Part shown: one piece after another, positions 1 through 5,947 of the stretch | Layout of the letters: the number at the start of each line of letters is the position of its first letter | How positions within the stretch are numbered: position 1 is the first letter of the stretch | Source: an uncultured bacterium | GTDB lineage: Bacteria; Bacillota; Clostridia; Oscillospirales; Acutalibacteraceae | NCBI GenBank assembly: GCA_934875675.1 | Contig: CAKXIK010000034.1 | Coordinates: 1-8,672 of the forward strand | DNA: 8,672 bases | Reading direction: 5' to 3' | The notes under the pieces: model-generated | Databases searched by the model: none | Told to the model about the DNA's origin: nothing | Seen by the model: only the letters and a program-made list of their open reading frames with translations | Translations under genes and position numbers: made by a program

Positions 1-258
1 ATTCTGGTCACGCCGATTTGCCCGCACTCGCTGTTTTCCCGCTCTGTTTTGTTTGGAGAATCCAGCAAACTCACAATCCGCTGTACAGAACGGCAGGTTG
101 GACGGGTGAGAGTGGCAGTGGATGGTGACCAAATTCTTCATATTACGCAAGGTGACTACGTGGAAGTCTGCAAAGCAGAAAAACATTTGAAGTTAATTCA
201 GCTGAAATCTCAGCTGTTTTATGAGGTACTTACCACCAAATTTGCCGGCGAAGGCTAA
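1..258 (+). CDS. nadK: NAD kinase, C-terminal part (5' end outside window)
   Basis: The frame is open from the first base and closes at TAA 256-258, giving the last 85 residues. NAD kinase phosphorylates NAD to NADP in the cytosol using ATP or polyphosphate. The visible part starts in the conserved TPICPHSLFSR stretch (about residues 4-14 of the fragment), continues with a VAVDGD turn and a GDYVEV strand, and ends in the usual LIQ...FYEVLTTKF tail. All are typical of the family's C-terminal beta-rich domain. Full-length enzymes are near 285 residues, so about 70% is missing upstream. The next gene, argR, begins 90 bases later with no terminator between them. The nadK-argR-recN order is common in Clostridia and Bacilli, often following dxs and a tlyA-like methyltransferase, which supports the call. 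Confidence 0.93.
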   Translation: MLVTPICPHSLFSRSVLFGESSKLTIRCTERQVGRVRVAVDGDQILHITQGDYVEVCKAEKHLKLIQLKSQLFYEVLTTKFAGEG

Positions 259-348
259 ATTGCGCGTTTAATGTGCAGAGAAAGCGTCTTTCATTTGCGT
301 GAAAACAGGCGATGAAACGGTAAAATGTCAGAAAGGAATGAGCCAGCA

Positions 349-801
349 ATGAAAACTAAGCGTCATGCAAAAATTCTGGAATTGATTCAGGAGCATCCAA
401 TCGATACACAGGAGGAGCTTCTTCGATGGCTGAAGTTGCAGAACTACGATGTGACGCAGGCAACGGTTTCGCGTGACATTAAAGAACTCCGACTTGTCAA
501 AACACTTTCTGCCGATGGGCGCTACCGTTACACAACAGGTAAAAGCAACGCAACCGATATTTCCTCAAAATTTCATGCGTTGTTCAGCGATTCGGTCAGT
601 ACAATTGATTTTGCAGGAAATATGGTGGTGATCCGTTGTCTGGTGGGTATGGCACAGGCGGTTTGCGCAGCGTTGGATTCCATGCATTGGGACGGTGTGG
701 TGGGAACCCTTGCAGGGGATGATACCATTTTTATCGTTGCAAGAAATGAAAATGCAGCGGTTTCACTTGTCTCAGAACTGAAAAAATTGCTGGTAAAATA
801 A
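349..801 (+). CDS. argR: Arginine repressor ArgR/AhrC
   Basis: This 150-residue transcriptional regulator represses arginine biosynthesis and may activate arginine catabolism, with L-arginine as co-repressor; members of the family act as hexamers. Residues 1-70 form the winged helix-turn-helix domain, with the recognition-helix hallmark TQATVSRDIKEL at 36-47. The C-terminal oligomerisation and arginine-binding domain shows GMAQAV followed by GTLAGDDT at 119-126, where the paired aspartates contact arginine. I chose ATG 349 because it gives the usual family length and has AAAGGA at 332-337 upstream (11-base gap). An in-frame ATG at 325 would add eight residues and has a weaker site. The gene sits between nadK and recN, probably in one operon. 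I saw no convincing ARG box inside the window. Confidence 0.95.
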   Translation: MKTKRHAKILELIQEHPIDTQEELLRWLKLQNYDVTQATVSRDIKELRLVKTLSADGRYRYTTGKSNATDISSKFHALFSDSVSTIDFAGNMVVIRCLVGMAQAVCAALDSMHWDGVVGTLAGDDTIFIVARNENAAVSLVSELKKLLVK

Positions 802-840
802 TTTTTCGCAAATATTTAGCTCGAAAAGGGGGCGCAGCAG

Positions 841-2520
841 ATGCTGACTAACCTGAATATTGAAAATATTGCAGTGATTGAACGTTCTTCCATTGATTTT
901 CACCGCGGACTTAATGTGCTTACCGGTGAGACCGGTGCCGGTAAGTCAATCATTATCGATTCGCTCAATGCAGTGCTCGGCGAGCGCACCAGCAAGGAGC
1001 TTGTTCGCACAGGAGCGGAAAAAGCAAGGGTTACTGCGCTTTTTGAGGAGATTTCCGTGCGTGCGCGTGCAACACTCAATGAATTAGGCCTGCAGGATGA
1101 AGAGGACAGTGTTCTGATTCAACGTGAAATTGCTCAGAACGGAAAAAGCGTTTTCCGAGTAAATGGAATTCCCGCAACCGCTTCTATGGTGCGGGATATC
1201 GGCAAAAGCCTGGTGAATATTCACGGCCAGCACGAAAATCAACAGTTGCTTTCTCCGCATCTGCACATTCATTATCTGGACAGCCTGGGTGATTTACAAT
1301 GGCAGTTGGAGGAATATTATCAGGCGTATCGCCGTGCGGTGGAAATCAAGCATCAGCTCGACTCCCTCACGATGGATACACAGGATAAGGAACGCCGCAT
1401 CGATTTGCTGCAGTATCAGATCGAGGAGTTGGAGCAGGCGGAAATCTTTGTCGGCGAGCACGAGGAGCTCAGTACCCGCAAGGCGATGATCTCCAATTCA
1501 GAAAAAATTGCAACGAATATTAATATGGCGCGAACCGTTTTGGCAGGAGAAGAGGAAATTCCAGGTGCGGTGGAGCAGCTTGCAGAGGTTTCCCAGGCAC
1601 TGGGTGAAGCGGCAAAATATCTGCCTACACTGCAAAGCATCGCAGATCGAACGATGGAAATCTCATATGAATTGCAGGATATTGGAGAAGATTTGCGCAG
1701 TTATGCAGACCAAACGGATTTTGATCCGGAAGAAATCAATCAGATTGAAGAAAGGCTTGACACACTTTATCGCCTTGGACTGAAATACGGCAAATCGGAA
1801 GAGGATATGCTGGCATATCTTGAAAATGCGAAAAAGGAGCTGGATTCCATCCAGTTTGCCGATGAGCGCAGGACAAAGCTGGAGGAAGAGTATCAGCAGG
1901 CAGGAACAAGAGCAAAAGTACTTGCAGTGGCTCTTTCCGAAAAGCGGAAAAATGCAGCAGAAATTTTTGTGAAGCGCGTTACCGAGGAACTTGCGTTTTT
2001 GGACATGCCCGGTGTGCAGCTGCAGGTTTCTCAGCAACGATGCCACCTAAACGCAACCGGCTGCGATGAAATTGAATTTTTGATTTCTACAAATCCTGGA
2101 GAACCGCCGAAACCAATCGCAAAAATTGCATCCGGCGGTGAATTGTCACGTATTATGTTGGCAATTAAGAATGTTCTGGCGGATAAGGATGATATTGACA
2201 CTCTCATTTTCGATGAAGTAGATGCCGGAATCAGCGGCAGAGCCGCACAAAAGGTGGGGCAAAAGCTGCGGCAGGTGGCGCAAAACCGTCAGGTTCTGTG
2301 CGTAACGCATTTGGCGCAAATTGCGGCTCAGGCAAACAGTCATCTGCTGATTGAAAAACAGGTGCGTGGTGAGCGTACTTATACCGAGGTTCGTTGTCTG
2401 GATCGTTCGGGACAACGGTATGAACTGGCACGTATCATGAGTGGTGCTGAACCAAGCCAGCTGCAGCTGCAAAGTGCAGAAGAAATGTTGCAGGCGGCGG
2501 AGAAATCGGAAAACGCTTGA
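841..2520 (+). CDS. recN: DNA repair protein RecN (SMC-like ATPase)
   Basis: This 559-residue protein has the family's usual size. RecN acts early in recombinational repair of double-strand breaks, binding and tethering DNA ends. The N-terminal ATPase half carries the Walker A motif GETGAGKS at 29-36 after the LTNLNIENIAVIE opening typical of RecN. A central Glu/Lys/Gln-rich region (about 150-370) is predicted coiled coil. The C-terminal half has the ABC signature SGGEL at 431-435, Walker B LIFDE at 455-459 followed by VDAGISG, and the switch histidine in THLAQIAAQA (His490). The start ATG is preceded by AAAAGGGGG (824-832) eight bases upstream. The gap to argR is only 39 bases, implying cotranscription. 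The stop codon TGA 2518-2520 is shared with the -35 box of the next promoter. Confidence 0.97.
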   Translation: MLTNLNIENIAVIERSSIDFHRGLNVLTGETGAGKSIIIDSLNAVLGERTSKELVRTGAEKARVTALFEEISVRARATLNELGLQDEEDSVLIQREIAQNGKSVFRVNGIPATASMVRDIGKSLVNIHGQHENQQLLSPHLHIHYLDSLGDLQWQLEEYYQAYRRAVEIKHQLDSLTMDTQDKERRIDLLQYQIEELEQAEIFVGEHEELSTRKAMISNSEKIATNINMARTVLAGEEEIPGAVEQLAEVSQALGEAAKYLPTLQSIADRTMEISYELQDIGEDLRSYADQTDFDPEEINQIEERLDTLYRLGLKYGKSEEDMLAYLENAKKELDSIQFADERRTKLEEEYQQAGTRAKVLAVALSEKRKNAAEIFVKRVTEELAFLDMPGVQLQVSQQRCHLNATGCDEIEFLISTNPGEPPKPIAKIASGGELSRIMLAIKNVLADKDDIDTLIFDEVDAGISGRAAQKVGQKLRQVAQNRQVLCVTHLAQIAAQANSHLLIEKQVRGERTYTEVRCLDRSGQRYELARIMSGAEPSQLQLQSAEEMLQAAEKSENA

Positions 2521-2545
2521 CAAATCTCTTTTTCTGTGCTTAAAT
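2517..2545 (+). promoter_or_regulatory. Predicted sigma-A promoter of the T-box/tyrS unit
   Basis: A consensus -35 box TTGACA lies at 2517-2522, followed by a 17-base spacer and TTAAAT at 2540-2545. TG at 2537-2538 gives an extended -10 (TGnTTAAAT). The -35 box overlaps the recN stop codon. The predicted start near 2552 falls just before the first pairing base of T-box Stem I (2555), which independently supports the placement. Confidence 0.72.
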
Positions 2546-2551
2546 AAAATC

Positions 2552-2835
2552 AATAGCTGAGAAGGGAAGAAGTACGCTGTCGCGATGCCGCAGAGAGTCC
2601 GTGGTTGGTGAAAACGGACGCAGGACACAGCAGAAATACATCCCGGAGCTGCTTTGCTGAAACATGTTCTGTCTGTCAGTCAGCGGGATTAGTAAGCAAA
2701 GCCGGATGCGCCCGTTATCTGCGCAAGGGTATGTTTGTACCCGCTGAGGCTGTTGCCGTGAGGCGATGGCAAATTGAGGTGGTACCGCGTAATGATTACG
2801 CCCTCTGTCCTTCGCCGGACAGAGGGCGTTTTTCT
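2552..2835 (+). promoter_or_regulatory. T-box riboswitch, tyrosine-specific (tyrS leader)
   Basis: This untranslated leader senses uncharged tRNA-Tyr and controls read-through into tyrS. Stem I can be paired by hand: AGCT 2555-2558 with 2647-2650, GGGA 2564-2567 with TCCC 2641-2644, GCTGT 2576-2580 with ACAGC 2627-2631, and GTCCGT 2597-2602 with ACGGAC 2614-2619. The specifier position holds TAC (2637-2639), a tyrosine codon followed by a purine as usual. The T-box sequence GAGGTGGTACCGCG is at 2776-2789. The antiterminator pairs GAGG 2776-2779 with CCTC 2802-2805 and GCGT 2787-2790 with ACGC 2798-2801, leaving the 7-base bulge 2780-2786. Bulge bases TGGT can pair with the ACCA tRNA end, fitting the A discriminator of tRNA-Tyr. 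It is mutually exclusive with the terminator at 2798-2833. Confidence 0.95.
2798..2833 (+). terminator. Conditional terminator of the tyrosine T-box
   Basis: A perfect 13-bp stem pairs ACGCCCTCTGTCC (2798-2810) with 2817-2829 around the loop TTCGCC, and a T-run spans 2829-2833. The left arm shares bases 2798-2805 with the antiterminator, so uncharged tRNA-Tyr binding should prevent its formation and allow tyrS transcription. Confidence 0.95.
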
Positions 2836-2871
2836 CTGTCATCATATTATTTTTTAAAGGAGTAAGATGAA

Positions 2872-4095
2872 ATGACCTGTTATGATGAACTGGTAGCTCG
2901 CGGCCTGATTGCTCAGGTAACGGATGAGAAAGAAATCAAGGATTTGATTAATAATGGCAAGGCAGTGTTTTATATTGGTTTTGACCCCACAGCAGACAGC
3001 CTGCACGTGGGTCACTTTATGGCACTCTGCCTGATGAAACGATTGCAGATGGCAGGCAACCGCCCGATTGCGTTAATTGGCGGCGGTACAGGCTATATCG
3101 GAGATCCGTCCGGACGAACAGATATGCGCTCTATGATGACGCCGGAAATCATTCAGCATAACTGTGACTGCTTTAAAAAGCAGATGGAACGCTTTATCGA
3201 CTTTGGTGAAGGCAAGGCAATGATGGTCAATAATGCTGACTGGTTGCTTAATCTCAATTATATTGAACTGCTGCGTGAGGTGGGAGGCTGTTTCTCGGTC
3301 AACAATATGCTGCGAGCGGAATGCTACAAGCAGCGCATGGAAAAAGGCCTCAGCTTCCTGGAATTTAACTATATGATCATGCAGTCCTATGATTTTTACC
3401 ACATGTTCCAGACGCTTGGCTGCAACATGCAGTTCGGTGGCGACGATCAGTGGAGCAATATGCTTGGCGGCACAGAGCTAATCCGTAAAAAGCTTGGAAA
3501 AGATGCCTATGCAATGACCATTACGCTGTTGCTCAATTCGGAAGGCAAAAAGATGGGCAAAACAGCAAACGGCGCAGTGTGGCTTGACCCCAACAAGACG
3601 ACTCCATTCGAATTTTATCAGTACTGGCGCAATGTAGGTGATTCTGATGTGCTCAAATGCATCCGGATGTTGACGTTCCTGCCGTTGGAGCAGATTGATG
3701 AGATGGACCACTGGCAGGGCAGCGAGCTGAATAAGGCCAAAGAAATTCTTGCCTTTGAGTTGACCAAAATGATTCACGGTGAAGAAGAAGCAACCAAGGC
3801 GCAAAATGCTGCACATGCATTGTTTTCTGCCGGAACCGACAGTGAGCATATGCCGACCACAGAGCTTGCAGTGGCACAGATTCCTGCCGAAGGAATGACA
3901 ATCATCGACTTGCTGATGGCGGCAGAGTTGACATCTTCAAAAGGCGAGGCACGCCGGTTGATTCAGCAAGGCGGAATTGCAGTCAATGATGTAAAGGTGA
4001 CTGATTTTGCTGCAGTTGTCATGGCAGATGAACTTATGAAGGGCATTGTTATTAAGAAGGGCAAAAAAGTATATCACAAAATAATTGCACAATAA
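2872..4095 (+). CDS. tyrS: Tyrosyl-tRNA synthetase
   Basis: This 407-residue class I aminoacyl-tRNA synthetase charges tRNA-Tyr with tyrosine in the cytosol. The Rossmann catalytic core shows the HIGH-type motif HVGH at 45-48 within FDPTADSLHVGH, and the KMSKS-type loop as KMGKT at 227-231. The GGDDQWSN stretch is the tyrosine-binding region. A C-terminal S4-like RNA-binding domain spans about 342-400 and includes SSKGEARRLIQQGGIAVND. The length matches the bacterial enzyme (about 400-425). ATG 2872 is preceded by AAAGGAG (2856-2862) with a nine-base gap; an overlapping ATG at 2867 hits a stop after two codons. Expression is expected to follow the tyrosine T-box leader directly upstream, and the unit ends at the terminator at 4103-4143. 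Confidence 0.98.
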   Translation: MTCYDELVARGLIAQVTDEKEIKDLINNGKAVFYIGFDPTADSLHVGHFMALCLMKRLQMAGNRPIALIGGGTGYIGDPSGRTDMRSMMTPEIIQHNCDCFKKQMERFIDFGEGKAMMVNNADWLLNLNYIELLREVGGCFSVNNMLRAECYKQRMEKGLSFLEFNYMIMQSYDFYHMFQTLGCNMQFGGDDQWSNMLGGTELIRKKLGKDAYAMTITLLLNSEGKKMGKTANGAVWLDPNKTTPFEFYQYWRNVGDSDVLKCIRMLTFLPLEQIDEMDHWQGSELNKAKEILAFELTKMIHGEEEATKAQNAAHALFSAGTDSEHMPTTELAVAQIPAEGMTIIDLLMAAELTSSKGEARRLIQQGGIAVNDVKVTDFAAVVMADELMKGIVIKKGKKVYHKIIAQ

Positions 4096-4102
4096 TTCAT
4101 CA

Positions 4103-4143
4103 AAAAATTCCGGCGAGCAGGTTGTGAGCTCGCCGGAATTTTT
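4103..4143 (+). terminator. Rho-independent terminator after tyrS
   Basis: A perfect 16-bp inverted repeat pairs AAAAATTCCGGCGAGC (4103-4118) with 4128-4143 across a 9-base loop. The right arm ends in five T residues. The A-run at the left end means it could also act on leftward transcripts. It separates the tyrS unit from the next gene. Confidence 0.92.
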
Positions 4144-4221
4144 ATGGGTTCAGATCATTAGACCATTACAAAATTCTTTCACTATTTCCATTTACATATT
4201 TAATTGAATCGAGGAGTTATT

Positions 4222-4701
4222 ATGTGTAAAAATGAATCTTACTGCGGACTGCGCTGCAGTACCTGTGCATTGAAAGCCACTTGCAATGGTTGTATCAAAA
4301 CCAACGGACGACCATTTCATGGGGATTGTATGATTGCGGCATGTTGTCAGAAAAATGGATGTGAGAGTTGTGCGAAATGTCATGATACTCCCTGCAGCCT
4401 CAAGACGCAATTGCTTGATGAATTTAATAATCTCGGTATTGAAGATATGGAGAGGGTTACAAGTTTGAACGCGCTCAAAGGTTCTTTTGTTAATCTTATA
4501 TACACACTGCCCGGCGGCCAATCCATTAAATTTTGGGATGATGAAAAGATATATTTAGGTAATCAAATATGCAAGATGAACAGTGATCGGTGCTATGGTT
4601 TAATCGCTGATGAAAATTATCTGTTAGTTTGCGAATATGGTGATGGTGGTTCAGACGCAGAAATTATAGTTTACAAAAAAAGATGCAGTGAATGTGTTTA
4701 A
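4222..4701 (+). CDS. Cysteine-rich DUF3795-like protein with C-terminal extension
   Basis: This is a 159-residue protein of unknown function. The N-terminal 60 residues look like the DUF3795 family, a cysteine-rich and probably metal-binding domain widespread in Clostridia. The pattern is YCGLRCSTC (Cys8, 12, 15), then CNGC (Cys21, 24), Cys36, Cys41/42, and CESCAKC (Cys47, 50, 53) ending in PC at 58. Residues from about 75 to 150 are not cysteine-rich and read as alternating strands; I do not recognise this part. A terminal CSEC pair lies at 155-158. No signal peptide or membrane segment is seen, so it is probably cytosolic. The start ATG has GAGGAG (4211-4216) five bases upstream. I found no clear promoter or terminator of its own. 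It is more AT-rich by eye than its neighbours, suggesting an accessory gene. Confidence 0.75.
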   Translation: MCKNESYCGLRCSTCALKATCNGCIKTNGRPFHGDCMIAACCQKNGCESCAKCHDTPCSLKTQLLDEFNNLGIEDMERVTSLNALKGSFVNLIYTLPGGQSIKFWDDEKIYLGNQICKMNSDRCYGLIADENYLLVCEYGDGGSDAEIIVYKKRCSECV

Positions 4702-4807
4702 TTTGAATCATCTTTTGGAAATCAGATTTTAAAAATGTCTGATAAAGCATACTGGTTTCGGATAAAATAGGAGTACTATTTAAAAACAACACCATAATTG
4801 GGGTGAC

Positions 4808-4815
4808 AAAAGGAG
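4808..4815 (+). promoter_or_regulatory. Ribosome binding site fixing a TTG start for splB
   Basis: AAAAGGAG lies eight bases before TTG 4824. The in-frame GTG at 4803 lies upstream of this site and has no comparable one of its own, so TTG is the better start. Confidence 0.7.
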
Positions 4816-4823
4816 CACAGAAC

Positions 4824-5825
4824 TTGGAACAGACATTTGACGCGGTGTATTATGAGCCGGATGCGATGAATTATGAAACAGGAAAAATATTACAAAAGAA
4901 ATATGGAGATTTGCCTTGGTATCCTATTGAAAATCATAATCGAATTTCTGAATTCAGCCAATCACCGAATGGTGAGTTTCCGCAATTAAAACGCCATTTG
5001 ATTGTCGCTATCCGTAAGACACATCGGTATGTTCCAAATAGTAAGGTGTCAGATTGGCTTGTGCCGTATACGTCATCTGGGTGCAGAGCAATGTGCCTGT
5101 ATTGCTACCTCGTCTGTAATTATAACAAATGTGCCTATCTTCGTCTGTTTGTCAACCGGGAGCAAATGTTGCAAAAATTATTAAAAACAGATGCAGCAGC
5201 ACCCGTTCCGCAAACCTTTGAGATCGGCAGTAACAGTGATTTGGTGCTGGAAAATTCAATTACTAAAAATTTGGAATGGACGATTGAAGAGTTTGCAAAA
5301 GCAGGCAAAGGGAATTTGACGTTTCCCACAAAATTCGATATGGTTGCTTCTTTGACGGGGTTGAGGCACAAAGGAAAAACGATCTTTCGCATGAGTGTCA
5401 ATCCGGAGGAGATTGTTCGAAGGGTTGAAATTGGCACCGCTTCGCTTAAAAACCGAATCCGGGCACTGAACGAAATGAGTGCAGCGGGATATCCGGTTGG
5501 GATGTTGATCGCGCCGGTCATTCTTGTGCCGGGATGGGAGAAGATGTATCAGCAGCTGATCGGACAATTAGCCGATGAGCTGTCACCGCGAGTGAAGCAA
5601 ACGGGGTTTATTGAAATTATTTTGATGACTTATAGTTTTGTGCAGAATGCAATTAATCAAGACGCGTTTCCAAATGCTATGCCGATTTTCAGCAAGGAAC
5701 TAATGACCGGCCGCGGGAGAGGAAAATATTGTTATCGTACGGAGGTTCGTACAAAGGTAGAGGTCTTTTTTGAAGAGCAGCTTGCAAAAAAATTGCCGCA
5801 AATGAAAATTTTATATATTGCCTGA
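4824..5825 (+). CDS. splB: Spore photoproduct lyase-like radical SAM protein
   Basis: At 333 residues it is close to B. subtilis SplB (342). Spore photoproduct lyase uses a 4Fe-4S cluster and S-adenosylmethionine to reverse the 5-thyminyl-5,6-dihydrothymine lesion in spore DNA. The cluster motif is C-x3-C-x2-C (Cys87, 91, 94), with Tyr93 and Tyr95 flanking Cys94 as in the Bacillus enzyme. Other family-like stretches are VAIRKT near 60, FPTKFD, RMSVNPEE (189-196) and APVILVPGWE (230-239). The segment FEIGSNSD (132-139) aligns with Bacillus FEASCTSD, placing Ser136 at the hydrogen-donor Cys141. The only other cysteines are 98, 103 and 303. The start is TTG with a strong binding site. No sigma-G-type or sigma-A promoter is convincing upstream. 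The family call is solid; repair activity is less certain. Confidence 0.85.
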   Translation: MEQTFDAVYYEPDAMNYETGKILQKKYGDLPWYPIENHNRISEFSQSPNGEFPQLKRHLIVAIRKTHRYVPNSKVSDWLVPYTSSGCRAMCLYCYLVCNYNKCAYLRLFVNREQMLQKLLKTDAAAPVPQTFEIGSNSDLVLENSITKNLEWTIEEFAKAGKGNLTFPTKFDMVASLTGLRHKGKTIFRMSVNPEEIVRRVEIGTASLKNRIRALNEMSAAGYPVGMLIAPVILVPGWEKMYQQLIGQLADELSPRVKQTGFIEIILMTYSFVQNAINQDAFPNAMPIFSKELMTGRGRGKYCYRTEVRTKVEVFFEEQLAKKLPQMKILYIA

Positions 5826-5846
5826 TCGATTTTTTATTAAGGACGG

Positions 5847-5875
5847 TTGACGGAAACGGCAGTGAGTCCTATAAT
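5847..5875 (+). promoter_or_regulatory. Predicted strong sigma-A promoter of alr
   Basis: TTGACG (5847-5852), a 17-base spacer and the perfect -10 box TATAAT (5870-5875) lie 21 bases after the splB stop. Transcription should start near 5881-5882, immediately before the hairpin at 5883-5926. Confidence 0.8.
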
Positions 5876-5882
5876 TAAAAAG

Positions 5883-5926
5883 CTGCATAGATGGCGCTGG
5901 TGGGCAAATCAGCGCCATCTATGCAG
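5883..5926 (+). repeat. Perfect 17-bp hairpin at the predicted 5' end of the alr transcript
   Basis: CTGCATAGATGGCGCTG (5883-5899) is exactly complementary to 5910-5926 across a 10-base loop. The predicted transcription start is at or one to two bases before its foot. The alr ribosome binding site AAAGGG (5931-5936) lies just after it and stays unpaired. On the plus strand it is followed by A/G-rich sequence, so it is not a terminator in that direction. Read leftwards it is followed by TTTTT (complement of 5877-5881) and resembles a terminator, though no leftward gene is present. A role as a 5' transcript-stabilising stem is inference. Confidence 0.85.
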
Positions 5927-5947
5927 AAAGAAAGGGTTGATCGGAAT

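Noticed and set aside
325..348. Earlier ArgR start at ATG 325
   Set aside because: It gives an eight-residue extension beyond the family length, and the AAAGGA site fits ATG 349 better.
259..348. Possible promoter or ARG box before argR
   Set aside because: TTGCGT 295-300 and TAAAAT 321-326 are 20 bases apart, outside the usual range, and no arginine operator half-sites were found.
2146..2628. 160-residue minus-strand open frame opposite recN
   Set aside because: Antisense shadow of a well-conserved gene, with no own ribosome site or family motif.
2605..2865. 86-residue open frame on the plus strand
   Set aside because: It lies across the T-box leader and its terminator. The bases are explained by RNA structure, and the predicted protein resembles nothing.
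4166..4200. Possible promoter upstream of the DUF3795 gene
   Set aside because: TTACAA at 4166-4171 has no -10-like hexamer at 16-18 bases. The nearest AT-rich hexamers are poor matches.
4721..4743. Short dyad ATCAGA/TCTGAT downstream of the DUF3795 gene
   Set aside because: Only six base pairs with an 11-base loop and no T-run, so it is too weak to call a terminator or operator.
5891..5947. Earlier alr start at ATG 5891 or 5921
   Set aside because: Both lie within the 17-bp hairpin, without a ribosome site, and would add non-conserved residues.
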